Shown one piece after another: positions 16,874 through 25,906 of a stretch of 64,000 bases of DNA. Numbering within the stretch: position 1 is the first letter of the stretch; each line of letters begins with the position of its first letter. Below the pieces are notes generated by a model that searched no databases, was not told the origin of the DNA, and worked only from the letters and a program-made list of their open reading frames with translations. Position numbers and translations under genes: made by a program. The stretch comes from Burkholderiaceae bacterium (GTDB taxonomy: Bacteria > Pseudomonadota > Gammaproteobacteria > Burkholderiales > Burkholderiaceae_E): the NCBI GenBank assembly GCA_021166725.1, contig JAJPES010000079.1:1-64000 (forward strand), given 5' to 3'.

Positions 16874-18283
16874 TCAGAACTGGTACGCGAGGCGCAATCC
16901 GCCCCAGTGGCGTCCCCGGACGACGATCGGCGCCGACAGGTCCTTCATGTAGACGAACTGCCCGCCGCCCATGTCGCGCCGGTAGGTCTGCAGCAGGAAG
17001 CGGCGCTTGTTGCGTCCTGCGCCGAGCCCGGTACGGTCGTTGAACAGGCGCCGGTTGCGGCAGTGCGCCGCGTTCCATACCGGGTCGGGCCCCTGCGGGC
17101 GCGAGTAGCGCGCGTTGTGCGTGGGCAGGTAGCCGTTGCGGTCCACCGCCGCACAAAGGGACGCCTTCGGCGAGCACTGCAGCATCGGCTCCTGGACCTG
17201 CGGCAGCAGCCGGTCGGTGAGCGCGACGAAGCGTGTCGTGTACTGCTGCGGATTGGTTCCGGGCACCGGCACGTAGTTCTCGTCGAAGAGCTCGGCCATC
17301 GTGATCGCGCCGCTGTCGAGCGCGTCCTCGAACAGGCGCGAGACCTGCGCCGCCGCGCCGATCACTTTCTCGATGAGCGGCGTGTCCTCGGTGTGGATGC
17401 CCGACTCCACGGTGAGCTCGATCAGCGACTCCGACAGCCCGAGGAACTTCTCGGCCTTGCGCCGCGTCCCCGCGATCACGTCGGCGCTGGCGTGCGAGTC
17501 GCTCGCGAGCTGGCGCACCGACTCGAGCACCTCCTCGCAGCACTGGACGTTGCGCACCGCCGCCTGCACGACCTCGCTGGCCTGCGCCTCCGAGCGCGCG
17601 AGTGCCGCCCGAAAGGTGCCTTCGCGCTTCGCGTCGTCGTCGATCTCGCTCGATAGGCCGGCAAGCCGCGCCTCGAGCCTCGACACCGTCTGCATGATCT
17701 GGCGCGAGGCTTCCTCGACGCGTGCGGCGAGGTCCTTGACTGCCTCGGCCACCACCGAAAAGCCGCGCCCCGCCTCTCCGGCGCGCTTGGCTTCCACCGA
17801 GGCATTGAAGGCGACCAGACGCGTCTGCAAGGCGATCTGCGTGATCTCGCGCGCCGACGAGGTGACGTGCGAAAGCGATTCCGTCGTCTCGCCGAAGCCG
17901 GAGACGACCTTGGCGACCGCCGCGCGCGCCTCGACCAGGCACTGCTGCCCGGCGCGCGAAGCGTCGCCGATGCGCCGGTTCGAATCGACCATGGTCGTGA
18001 TCGTCTGCATCGCACCGTCGAGCGTCTGCGCCTGCGCGACGGCAGCTGCGGCAACCTCCTCGAGCACGCCGTTCACCTCGGCCGCCTCGCGCCCGAGGCC
18101 CGCCGCCTGCCGCGCGATTCCCTCGAGCACGGCACCGGCCTGCGCGCCGTCAGCAACGGCGCGACCGCCGTCCGCGTCGACGCCCGCGCCGTTCGCCGGA
18201 TGCACGCCGGAGCCTGTCTTGCGCGCGGCGAGCGCCTCGCTCTTCGGCGTTTGCGCCCGCCGGCGCGTCGTGAACATCAGCAT
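16874..18283 (-). CDS. Soluble methyl-accepting chemotaxis protein with C-terminal sensor-like domain
   Basis: The 469-residue protein has no membrane segment. The MCP signalling hairpin lies in the first two thirds (VEAKRAGEAGRGFSVVAEAV near residue 175). The last ~130 residues form a separate Cys/Trp-containing domain (DRNGYLPTHNARYSRPQGPD, then RRDMGGGQFVYMKDLSAPI) of Cache-like character, as seen in other cytoplasmic receptors. The order is the reverse of ordinary receptors. There is no CheR pentapeptide. The ATG at 18283 was chosen because GGGAGACAAGTC precedes it; the next ATG is two codons in. The signal sensed is unknown and presumably cytoplasmic. Confidence 0.85.
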   Translation of the reverse strand: MLMFTTRRRAQTPKSEALAARKTGSGVHPANGAGVDADGGRAVADGAQAGAVLEGIARQAAGLGREAAEVNGVLEEVAAAAVAQAQTLDGAMQTITTMVDSNRRIGDASRAGQQCLVEARAAVAKVVSGFGETTESLSHVTSSAREITQIALQTRLVAFNASVEAKRAGEAGRGFSVVAEAVKDLAARVEEASRQIMQTVSRLEARLAGLSSEIDDDAKREGTFRAALARSEAQASEVVQAAVRNVQCCEEVLESVRQLASDSHASADVIAGTRRKAEKFLGLSESLIELTVESGIHTEDTPLIEKVIGAAAQVSRLFEDALDSGAITMAELFDENYVPVPGTNPQQYTTRFVALTDRLLPQVQEPMLQCSPKASLCAAVDRNGYLPTHNARYSRPQGPDPVWNAAHCRNRRLFNDRTGLGAGRNKRRFLLQTYRRDMGGGQFVYMKDLSAPIVVRGRHWGGLRLAYQF

Positions 18284-18318
18284 GACTTGTCTCCCGTAGC
18301 GGTGGCCCGGTACCGCAG

Positions 18319-18487
18319 CCTCAGAAGCTGTGAATGAATCCGGCGTGCCCGAGCGGGCCGCCGAGGCACGCCCAATCAAGGCGCAAAGCGCAGCCGTAGC
18401 TCGGGCTACGGCGAGCATTTGCAACGCAGAGTGGGCGCGCCTGGGCGGAACGAGCGGGCATGACGGATTCGTTCACAGCTTCTCAGG
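18319..18487. repeat. Foldback (MITE-like) element between fliA and the soluble MCP gene
   Basis: Arms 18319-18349 and 18456-18487 are inverted copies with about three mismatches (outer core AGAAGCTGTGAA against TTCACAGCTTCT). Inside them a second pair (GGCGCGCCCA / TGGGCGTGCC) and a central perfect hairpin (CCGTAGCTCGGGCTACGG) let nearly the whole ~170 bp fold on itself. The right end coincides with the fliA stop codon (TGA at 18485-18483). It encodes nothing. The form suggests a multi-copy palindromic element. Confidence 0.8.
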
Positions 18488-19193
18488 TCCATTGCTTCAT
18501 CTGCGTGCGCAACCGGGCGACCGCCTGGCTGTGCAATTGCGAGATGCGCGACTCGGTCACGCCGAGCACCGCGCCGATCTCCTTCAGGTTCATCTCCTGC
18601 TCGTAGTACATGCCCATCACCATCCGTTCGCGCTCGGGCAGCTTCTCGATCGCCTCGACGAGCGCGTGACGGAAGCGCAGGTCGCCGAGAATCTCCTGCG
18701 GATCGACATCGGCCGAAGCGGCATGCCTGTCCAGGAACGATTCGTCTTCGTCGTCGTAGTCGTCCAGATGCAGGAGCTGCGCGCCGCGCGCGCCGTCGAG
18801 CAGGCGCTGGTACTCGCCCAGCGGCAGCCCGAGTTCCTCGGCGATGTCGGCCTCGCCGGGCGCGCGCCCGAGGCGCTGCTCGGCGCGATGGATCGCCGAC
18901 TCGATGGTGCGCTGGCTGCGCCGCACCGAGCGCGGCAACCAGTCGCTGCCGCGCAACTCGTCGAGCATCGCGCCCCGCACGCGCTGCGTGGCGAAGGTCT
19001 CGAACTGCGCACCCCGGTCGCTCTCGTAGCGCGTCATGGCGTCGAACAGCCCGATCATCCCGGCCTGCACGAGGTCGTCGAGTTCCACGTTGGCCGGCAG
19101 CCGGCCGATCAGCTGGTTCGCCATGCGGCGAACCATGGGCCCGTAGCGCTCGATGGCGCTCTTTCGATCGAGGGTTCCTTGCGCTGTGTACAT
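18483..19193 (-). CDS. fliA: Flagellar sigma factor sigma-28 FliA
   Basis: FliA directs RNA polymerase to late flagellar promoters. The 236-residue protein has region 2 (LDDLVQAGMIGLFDAMTRYE near 38), region 3 (WLPRSVRRSQRTIE) and region 4 with its helix-turn-helix (MNLKEIGAVLGVTESRISQL near 203). The start was set at the ATG at 19193 (YTAQGTLDRKSAIERYGPMV). It lies 29 bp after flhG. Its stop codon falls within the foldback element. FlgM (14036) is its inhibitor, and candidate target promoters occur at 13965, 26824, 28047, 29284 and 31915. Confidence 0.96.
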   Translation of the reverse strand: MYTAQGTLDRKSAIERYGPMVRRMANQLIGRLPANVELDDLVQAGMIGLFDAMTRYESDRGAQFETFATQRVRGAMLDELRGSDWLPRSVRRSQRTIESAIHRAEQRLGRAPGEADIAEELGLPLGEYQRLLDGARGAQLLHLDDYDDEDESFLDRHAASADVDPQEILGDLRFRHALVEAIEKLPERERMVMGMYYEQEMNLKEIGAVLGVTESRISQLHSQAVARLRTQMKQWT

Positions 19194-19222
19194 GGCGTGG
19201 GCGGATCCGATGGCGACCGGTT

Positions 19223-19903
19223 TCAGTGCGTCGCCGCACGCGGACGCGCGACGATCGGTTGCGACCAGCGCAGCGCCTCGTCGGCGAAGCGTTCGGCGTC
19301 GATCGCTTCTCGCGTGCCGCCGAACTCGATCGCCGCCCCCAGAAAGCGCGCCGCAGTGTCGGCGAGCCGGCGATGCGACGCGAGCGCCGCTGCGCGCGAG
19401 CCAGCATCGAAGAACAGCGCGCAGTAGGCGCGAAAGCCGTGCGCCAGGTGCATCGCCTTGATCTGCGAGTACGTACGCGCGAGCCCATCGCCGCGTGTGC
19501 GCGCGACCAGCACGATCCGCTCGGCCACGCCCGCCGTGAGATCGGCCAGGCGCAGCGGATCGGCGGCAACCAGCGCCACGTCGAAAGCGCCGCGGCCATC
19601 GTCGCCGGGTTGGGTAAGCGAGGCGACGAAGCGCGCGAGCTCGCGCACCCCGGCGCCCTCGGGCAACAGCGCGCCGGCATCGATGTGAGCGAACGACGTG
19701 TCGTCGTCGCGCCGCGCAGCGCCGCCGAGCAGGTCGACGAGCAGCGGTCGGCGCCCGGCGCGCGCGAGCGCGCGCGCCATCGCCTCGACGCCCGCCCGAT
19801 CGGCCGCGTCGCCCGTCGTGCAACCGAGCGGCAGCAGCCGTGGCTGCTGCGGCCGAAACAGGCGCCTCAATCCGGCGGCCTGATCGCGCGCGACCTCAAA
19901 CAC
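19223..19903 (-). CDS. flhG: FlhG-like (FleN/YlxH) protein without P-loop
   Basis: FlhG is normally a MinD-type ATPase that sets flagellar number by stimulating the FlhF GTPase. This 226-residue product keeps the N-terminal DQAAGLRRLF, matching the DQAxxLR helix that activates FlhF. Where the KGGVGKT P-loop should be, it has LGCTTGDAADRAG, and the second motif is reduced to LLVDLLGG. Membrane-targeting and ATP hydrolysis are therefore unlikely. The start is the GTG at 19903, which overlaps the flhF stop by eight bases and puts the DQA motif at residue 6. An ATG at 19951 would add 16 unrelated residues. Confidence 0.82.
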   Translation of the reverse strand: MFEVARDQAAGLRRLFRPQQPRLLPLGCTTGDAADRAGVEAMARALARAGRRPLLVDLLGGAARRDDDTSFAHIDAGALLPEGAGVRELARFVASLTQPGDDGRGAFDVALVAADPLRLADLTAGVAERIVLVARTRGDGLARTYSQIKAMHLAHGFRAYCALFFDAGSRAAALASHRRLADTAARFLGAAIEFGGTREAIDAERFADEALRWSQPIVARPRAATH

Positions 19904-21398
19904 GCTGCGCCTCGCGTGCGCGTTGCGCCGCCGTGCTGTGGCCGGCGGCAAGCAGCATCGCCAGTTCGGCTTCCTCGAAGGAGAACGACGTCGAAGCGCG
20001 CGACGACTCGGTGGCCAGCGCGCGCTCGACGAGCATCCGCGGTTCGGGCCGGTGCCAGTCCTCGGGGACGCGCTGGCCGTTGGCCACGCCCTGCAGCGTC
20101 AGCCGATGGCGGATCAGGCAGTCCAGCGCACCGCCCAGCCGCACCGCCTCGTCGACCTTCGACAGCACGACGCCGGCCGCGCTGCGTCCCTGGTAGGCCT
20201 CGATCGTCTCGTCGATCGCCTCCGCCTGCGAGGCGGCATTGAGGACGAGCACCTTGCGCACCTGCGCCGACGACAGCGCGGCGAGCAACTCGCCGACGCG
20301 CTCGTCGCGCTGCGCGACGCCCGCGGTGTCGATCAGCACGAGCTTGCGGTTCATGTACATCTGCAGGAAGTCGGCGAGCGTCGACACGTCGTGCGCGACG
20401 TGCACCGGCACGCCGAGCAGGCGGCCGAAGGTACGCAGCTGGTCCTGCGCGCCGATCCGGTAGACGTCGGCGGTGATCAGCCCCACCGATTGCGCGCCGT
20501 GCTTGAGCGCGAACTGCGCCGCGATCTTCGCGGCGGTCGTCGTCTTGCCGACGCCCGTGGGCCCGAGCAGCGCGTAGGTGCCGCCCGCGTCGAAGATCGT
20601 GTGCTCGGGCGAATCGATGCGCAGATTGCGCACCAGCGCCTCGCGCAGCCAGCGCTCGGCTTCGCCCTCGCCGAAATCGGCGGGCAGGTGGTTGGCGAGC
20701 GTGCGCGACAGCGACGGCGAGAACCCCGCCTGCAGCAGCCGGCGCAGCATGCGCGACTGGCCCGGGCGGCGGCGCACGCCCTCGAACCAGCTCAGCGATT
20801 CGAGCTGGTCGGACAGCGCGCCGCGCATCTCGCGCAGTTCGTTCATCAGCGAACTTGCATCGAGGCGGTCATCGGCGAAGGCCGGGGCCGTCGACGACGG
20901 CTGCAGGGACGACGACGTCTGCGCAACTGGCGCGAAACCGGCGGCAACGTGCACGCCAGGGGCGTCGAAATCCTCACGCGCAACCGCGCGCGCTGCCGGA
21001 TTCACATCCTCATGCACATCCTGCACCGCCGCGGCGATCCGCCGCTGCTGGCGCTCGCGCACGTAGTTCTCGAAGTTCACCGTGCTCATCGCGGGCGCGC
21101 GCTCGAGGTCGCCGGCGGCCGGCGTTCGCGCCGCGGACGCCGCTTCGGACCCGGGCCCCGCACCGGCGGCACCCGCCGTGCCGCGCGCAGGCGCCGCAGC
21201 CGGTTCGTCGTCGTACGCGCGAGGCTGCGCGGCCGCCGCATGCCCGTCCGCGGCAAGATCCGACTCGGCCAACGCCAGGATCTCGACGCCGCCGTCGACC
21301 GGCCGATTCTTCAGCACGATCGCGTCCTCGCCGAGTTCGGCGCGCACGCGGCTCATCGCCTCGCGGGCGGTACGGGCGAAATAGCGCTTCACGTTCAC
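19896..21398 (-). CDS. flhF: Flagellar SRP-type GTPase FlhF
   Basis: FlhF is an SRP-family GTPase that places and promotes assembly of flagella. The 500-residue product has the FlhF N-terminus (MNVKRYFARTAREAMSRVRA), a long low-complexity B domain (residues about 60-200) and the NG domain with P-loop GPTGVGKTTTAAKIA near residue 278, then LVLIDTAGVAQRDER. Its ATG overlaps the flhA stop (ATGA). FlhF plus FlhG usually implies polar flagella, but FlhDC-based systems also carry it, so placement is uncertain. Confidence 0.95.
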   Translation of the reverse strand: MNVKRYFARTAREAMSRVRAELGEDAIVLKNRPVDGGVEILALAESDLAADGHAAAAQPRAYDDEPAAAPARGTAGAAGAGPGSEAASAARTPAAGDLERAPAMSTVNFENYVRERQQRRIAAAVQDVHEDVNPAARAVAREDFDAPGVHVAAGFAPVAQTSSSLQPSSTAPAFADDRLDASSLMNELREMRGALSDQLESLSWFEGVRRRPGQSRMLRRLLQAGFSPSLSRTLANHLPADFGEGEAERWLREALVRNLRIDSPEHTIFDAGGTYALLGPTGVGKTTTAAKIAAQFALKHGAQSVGLITADVYRIGAQDQLRTFGRLLGVPVHVAHDVSTLADFLQMYMNRKLVLIDTAGVAQRDERVGELLAALSSAQVRKVLVLNAASQAEAIDETIEAYQGRSAAGVVLSKVDEAVRLGGALDCLIRHRLTLQGVANGQRVPEDWHRPEPRMLVERALATESSRASTSFSFEEAELAMLLAAGHSTAAQRAREAQRV

Positions 21399-23503
21399 TT
21401 CGCTTCTCCGATCAATCGACCGATGCGGATCGAATGGGTGTCAGGGATTTCGGCGTGCCCGAGCACGCGCAGCCGCGGGGCGGCCTTCTTCAGCAGCCGC
21501 GCAAGGGGTACGCGTATCCGGTCGGGAACGAGCAGGCACGAGGGGTGGCCTTCGTCCTCCTGCTTCTGCGCGGCCTCGGCGCCGGCGGCGACCAGGTACT
21601 CGGCAACGCCCGGCTCGAGCGCCGACGCGGCACTGGGTGCCAGCGCCTGCACCAGCAGGTTCTCGAGGTTCGGCTCGATCGCGATCACGCTGAGTTCCTG
21701 CGTCGGTCCGAAGGTCTGCTGCACGATCGCCGGCGCGAGCGCGACGCGCACTTCGCGCGTGAGTTCGGCCGGGTCCTGCGTGCGCACGCCGTGCTCGCCG
21801 AGCGTCTCGACGATGCCGCGCAGGTCTCGCACGTGCACCGACTCGTCGAGCAGGTTCTGCAGCACTTTCTGGAACACCGCCAGCGGCACGAGCTTGGGCA
21901 CGATGTCGTCAGCGAGTTTCGGCGCGTAGCGGCCCAGGTGTTCGAGCAGCTGCTGCGCCTCGCTGCGCCCGAGCAGGCGCGAGGCGTGCGTCTGCATCAG
22001 GTGGTGCAGGTGCGTGGCGACGACGGTGGCCGCGTCGACCACGGTGTAGCCGGCGCCTTGCGCGGCATCGCGCTGGTTCGCGTCGATCCACACGGCGGGC
22101 AGCCCGAAGGCCGGATCGCGCGTCGGCGTGCCGGGAATCGAGCCCGAAGCCGAACCCGGATCGATCGCGAGCATCATTCCGGGGAAAGCCTCTCCGTCGC
22201 CGACGACCACGCCCTTCAACAGCACGCGGTACGCGGAGGGCTTCAGTTCGAGCTGGTCGCGGATGTGCACCGGCGGCGGCAGGAAGCCGACCTCGTATGC
22301 GAATTTCTTGCGCACGCCCTTGATGCGCGCGAGCAGGTCGGCGCCGTTGTCGCGATCGACGAGCGTGATCAGGCGGTAGCCCACTTCGAGCGCGAGCATG
22401 TCCACCGGCTCGACGTCGTCCCAGCTCGCCTCGGTGTTCGCGGGCGTCGGCTCGGCACTGGCCTCGGGTGGTGCCGCGCGCCTCGCCTGCTGTTGCGACA
22501 GCCACCACGCGGCCCAGCCGATCGCCCCCGCCAGCACGAGGAACGCGAAATGCGGCATGCCCGGCACGACGCCCAGCAGCGCAACGACGGCGGCGGTGAG
22601 GCCGAGCGCGCGCGGCAGCGACAGCAGCTGCTTCATCACCTGGCCGCCGATGTCGTCGTCGTCGGCCACGCGCGAGACGATCAGGCCCGCCGCCACCGAG
22701 ATCACGAGCCCCGGCACCTGCGCGACGAGCGCGTCGCCGATCGCCAGCAGCACGTAGTTGTTCGCCGCCTGCTCGACCGACAGCGAATGCTGCGAGACGC
22801 CGATCAGCAACCCGCCGATCACGTTGATGAAGACGATCAGGATGCCGGCGATCGCATCGCCGCGCACGAACTTCGAGGCGCCGTCCATCGAGCCGAAGAA
22901 GTCGGCCTCGCGCGCGACCTCGCTGCGCCGACGGCGCGCCTCGGCCTGGTCGATCTGTCCGGCGTTCAGGTCGGCGTCGATCGCCATCTGCTTGCCGGGC
23001 ATCGCATCGAGCGCGAAGCGTGCCGACACCTCGGCGATGCGCCCGGCCCCCTTCGTGACGACGACGAAGTTGATGACGGTGAGGATCGAGAAGACGATGA
23101 TCCCGACGGCGAAATTGCCGCCGACGAGAAAGGTCGCGAAGGACTCGATCACGCGGCCGGCGGCGTCCGTCCCGGTGTGCCCGTGCATCAGCACCGCGCG
23201 GGTGGAGGCGACGTTCAGCGACAAGCGCAGCAGCGTCGTCACCAGCAGCACGGTGGGAAACACCGCGAAGTCGAGCGGCCGGATGCTGTACGAGGACACC
23301 AGCAGCACCAGCAGCGCCAGCGCGATGTTGAAGGTGAACAGCAGATCGAGCAGCGGAGCCGGCAGCGGCAGGATCATCATCGCCAGCACGAGCACGATGA
23401 CGACCGGCGCGCCGATCGCCCTCACCGGCGGCACGATCATCGTGACGCCGCCGATCTGCATCGTGCGCACGCCGGCGGCGTTGGCGGGTCCGAACAGGCT
23501 CAT
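21395..23503 (-). CDS. flhA: Flagellar type III export gate protein FlhA
   Basis: FlhA is the central export-gate channel and docking platform. The 702-residue protein has about eight N-terminal membrane segments (VVIVLVLAMMILPLPAPLLD near 30), the FHIPEP signature region (RLSLNVASTRAVLMHGHTGT) and a cytosolic C-terminal domain from about residue 330. The length matches the family. It overlaps flhB and flhF by ATGA at both ends, indicating a tightly coupled flhB-flhA-flhF-flhG-fliA operon. Confidence 0.96.
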   Translation of the reverse strand: MSLFGPANAAGVRTMQIGGVTMIVPPVRAIGAPVVIVLVLAMMILPLPAPLLDLLFTFNIALALLVLLVSSYSIRPLDFAVFPTVLLVTTLLRLSLNVASTRAVLMHGHTGTDAAGRVIESFATFLVGGNFAVGIIVFSILTVINFVVVTKGAGRIAEVSARFALDAMPGKQMAIDADLNAGQIDQAEARRRRSEVAREADFFGSMDGASKFVRGDAIAGILIVFINVIGGLLIGVSQHSLSVEQAANNYVLLAIGDALVAQVPGLVISVAAGLIVSRVADDDDIGGQVMKQLLSLPRALGLTAAVVALLGVVPGMPHFAFLVLAGAIGWAAWWLSQQQARRAAPPEASAEPTPANTEASWDDVEPVDMLALEVGYRLITLVDRDNGADLLARIKGVRKKFAYEVGFLPPPVHIRDQLELKPSAYRVLLKGVVVGDGEAFPGMMLAIDPGSASGSIPGTPTRDPAFGLPAVWIDANQRDAAQGAGYTVVDAATVVATHLHHLMQTHASRLLGRSEAQQLLEHLGRYAPKLADDIVPKLVPLAVFQKVLQNLLDESVHVRDLRGIVETLGEHGVRTQDPAELTREVRVALAPAIVQQTFGPTQELSVIAIEPNLENLLVQALAPSAASALEPGVAEYLVAAGAEAAQKQEDEGHPSCLLVPDRIRVPLARLLKKAAPRLRVLGHAEIPDTHSIRIGRLIGEAK

Positions 23504-24696
23504 CGTGCGTCACTCGTGCCGGCCGGGCCGGAAGCCTGCGCCGCGTTCGCGCGCGTATCGTTGGCCGGATCCAGCGCCTCGGGAACCTCGAAGTTCTCGG
23601 GCATGCGCGGCGCTGCGCTGCGTCCCGGCACCCAGTTGCGCAACCGATGAACGTAGGCGAGCACCTGCGCCACCGCGTTGTACAGCGCCACCGGGATCTC
23701 GCGATCGAGTTCGACGTGCGCGTACAGCGCGCGCGCAAGCGGCGGCGCTTCCACCAGCGGCACGCTCGCGGCGCGCGCGATCTCGCGAATGCGACCCGCG
23801 AGCAGATCGACGCCCTTCGCCACGACGCGCGGGGCGCCGCCCTTGGTCTCGTCGTAGCGGATCGCCACGGCGTAGTGCGTCGGGTTCGTGACGATGACAT
23901 CGGCGGCGGGCACCGCAGCGAGCATCCGTCGCGAAGCGATCTCGCGCTGACGCTGCCGGATCCGGCTGCGCAGCATCGGATCGCCGTCGGACTCTTTCGC
24001 CTCCTGCTTCGCCTCCTGGTGCGTCATGCGCAACTCGGCGCGATGGCGAAACCACTGGAACGGCAGGTCGACGAGCGCCACTGTCGCGAGCACCGCGAGC
24101 AGCGTCGCCAGGCCCGCACCCAGCAGCGCCGAGCCGCTGTCCAGCGCCTGCGCAAGCGGCCAGGTGGCGAGCCCGGCGAATTCGGCCAGGCTCGACGAGA
24201 CGAACCAGGCACTCACCGCGATCAGCGCGATCGCCAGCACGATGAGCTTGAGCAGCTCGACGCTGCCGCGGATCGAGAAGATCCGCTTCAGGCCGTTGAT
24301 CGGGCTGAGCTTCGACGCATCGACTTTCAGCGCCTTGCCGGAGAAGACGATGCCACCCGGAATGGCGCTGGCGGCGATCGCGGCGAGCGCAAAGGCGCCC
24401 AGCAGTGGCAGCAACGCGATGAACGCATCGAGCCCGACCGCGGCGAAGAGCTGCGGCAGCCGCTCGGCGGTGAGCGCCTCGGGTCGGCCGAAACGCATCG
24501 CATCGCGCACCATCCCGATCGACGCCTGCGCAAGACCCGGCCCGAGCGCGGCCGCGGCGAGCAGCGCGCCGCCGAGCATCGCAAAATGCCCGAAATCGCG
24601 CGACCTGGGGACTCGCCCCTCTTCGCGTGCCTTCTGCAGCCGCCGTTCGGAGGCCGGCAGCTGGCGGTCTTCGCGGGATGCGTCGTTATCGGCCAT
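23500..24696 (-). CDS. flhB: Flagellar export switch protein FlhB
   Basis: FlhB switches export specificity from hook to filament substrates after self-cleavage. The 398-residue protein has four membrane segments in the first half and the autocleavage motif NPTH at about residues 271-274, followed by the family C-terminal domain. A C-terminal tail rich in Ala/Pro/Asn extends beyond the usual end. It begins the export operon; a predicted FlhDC-activated promoter (24738-24797) lies 42 bp upstream. Confidence 0.95.
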   Translation of the reverse strand: MADNDASREDRQLPASERRLQKAREEGRVPRSRDFGHFAMLGGALLAAAALGPGLAQASIGMVRDAMRFGRPEALTAERLPQLFAAVGLDAFIALLPLLGAFALAAIAASAIPGGIVFSGKALKVDASKLSPINGLKRIFSIRGSVELLKLIVLAIALIAVSAWFVSSSLAEFAGLATWPLAQALDSGSALLGAGLATLLAVLATVALVDLPFQWFRHRAELRMTHQEAKQEAKESDGDPMLRSRIRQRQREIASRRMLAAVPAADVIVTNPTHYAVAIRYDETKGGAPRVVAKGVDLLAGRIREIARAASVPLVEAPPLARALYAHVELDREIPVALYNAVAQVLAYVHRLRNWVPGRSAAPRMPENFEVPEALDPANDTRANAAQASGPAGTSDAR

Positions 24697-24737
24697 TGCG
24701 CCCGGAAATCGATACCCGAAATTCTTTCTCGGGGCCG

Positions 24738-24797
24738 ATTATTCGCGCGAGGCGTCGAACGCGTTCCGGGATAAGCGGCACTCCGGCCGCGCTGTTC
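24738..24797 (-). promoter_or_regulatory. FlhDC-type box and -10 for flhB operon
   Basis: GATAAGCG (24770-24777), a 12-bp spacer and CGCTGTTC (24790-24797) form the inverted repeat. On the minus strand AATAAT (24743-24738) follows exactly 26 bp beyond the first half-site, as at flgB, fliE, fliF, fliL and cheW. The second half-site overlaps the motB stop codon, so the export operon is predicted to be transcribed independently of motAB. Confidence 0.72.
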
Positions 24798-25875
24798 AGT
24801 GCGGGGCGCTGCCGGGGGCGGCGTTCGAGTCGAAGCGAAGGGGAGCGTCCGCGGCAGCGCCGGCACCCGGCAGCGCCGGCGCGCCGACGGCGCTGGGCGC
24901 GGACGCATCGCGGGCGATCGTTTCGTTCGCAGTCGGTGCCCGGTTTGCCCGCACTGCCCGGCTTGCGAGCGCAGCTTCGGTATCCGCAGCGCCTTGCGCC
25001 GTGTCGACCTCGGTGCCCGAGAACACGCGCTCCTCCGCCTCCGAGTTCAGCACGACGATCGAGATGCGTCGGTTCATCGGGCTGCGCGGATTCTCGGCGT
25101 CGAACATCACCGTCGAGCCCAGCCCCACCACCCGGACGACCTTCGATTCCTGCATGCCGCCGGCGACCAGCTCGCGGCGCGAGGCGTTAGCCCGGTCGGC
25201 CGACAGCTCCCAGTTCGAGTAGCCACGTTCGCCCGAGCCGTAGGGCGCCGAATCGGTGTGACCCGAGATGCTGATCCGGTTCTCGACGCTGTTGAGCACG
25301 CTCGCGATCTCGCGCAGCAGTTCGCGCATGTATTCCTTCACCGTCGCGCGACCGTTGTCGAACATCGGCCGGCTCTGGTCGTCTACGATCTGGATGCGCA
25401 GCCCGTCGGCCGTCAGGTCGAGCTTGATCTGCGAGCGGAACTCCGCGAGCTTCACGTTGCGCGTGATCGCCTCGTCGAGCTGCGAGCGCAGCTTCGTGAG
25501 CCGTTTCGTCTCGGCCGCGCGCAACTCGGCGCGCAGCGCCTGCAGGTTCAGCTTGCGCTGGCGCTCGGGCGTGTCGCCGCGCGGCTGCGCGCCGATCGTG
25601 CGGGTGAGATCGGTGCCGCCGCCCTGGATCACCGACGAGCTGTCGCCCGAGCCGTTGCCGCCCGAGAGCGCCACTTTCAGCGGCGTGCGGAAATACTCGG
25701 CGATGCCCTGCAGGTCGCCCTGCGTCGTCGAGCCCAGCAGCCACATCAGCAGGAAGAACGCCATCATCGCGGTGACGAAGTCGGCGTAGGCGATCTTCCA
25801 CGCACCCCCATGGCTCGCCTGCTTCGTCTTGCGGATGCGCTTGACGACGATCGGCTGCAGTTTGCGTTCGGCCAC
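24796..25875 (-). CDS. motB: Motor stator protein MotB
   Basis: MotB anchors the stator to peptidoglycan. The 359-residue protein has a basic N-terminus, one membrane segment with the proton-accepting aspartate (YADFVTAMMAFFLLMWLL; Asp32) and a C-terminal OmpA-like peptidoglycan-binding domain (ISGHTDSAPYGSGERG near 215). The start is GTG at 25875. The Ala/Pro-rich C-terminal tail of about 60 residues is longer than usual. It follows motA after 31 bp. Confidence 0.95.
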   Translation of the reverse strand: MAERKLQPIVVKRIRKTKQASHGGAWKIAYADFVTAMMAFFLLMWLLGSTTQGDLQGIAEYFRTPLKVALSGGNGSGDSSSVIQGGGTDLTRTIGAQPRGDTPERQRKLNLQALRAELRAAETKRLTKLRSQLDEAITRNVKLAEFRSQIKLDLTADGLRIQIVDDQSRPMFDNGRATVKEYMRELLREIASVLNSVENRISISGHTDSAPYGSGERGYSNWELSADRANASRRELVAGGMQESKVVRVVGLGSTVMFDAENPRSPMNRRISIVVLNSEAEERVFSGTEVDTAQGAADTEAALASRAVRANRAPTANETIARDASAPSAVGAPALPGAGAAADAPLRFDSNAAPGSAPH

Positions 25876-25906
25876 GGCGATCAGCGTTCGTCGAAGCGGC
25901 GCCCGC

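Noticed and set aside
20855-23650. 931-codon open frame on the plus strand, antisense to flhF/flhA
   Set aside because: Composition is Arg/Ala/His-rich as expected from the reverse reading of GC-rich genes, and no domain is visible. flhA and flhF are unambiguous on the other strand.
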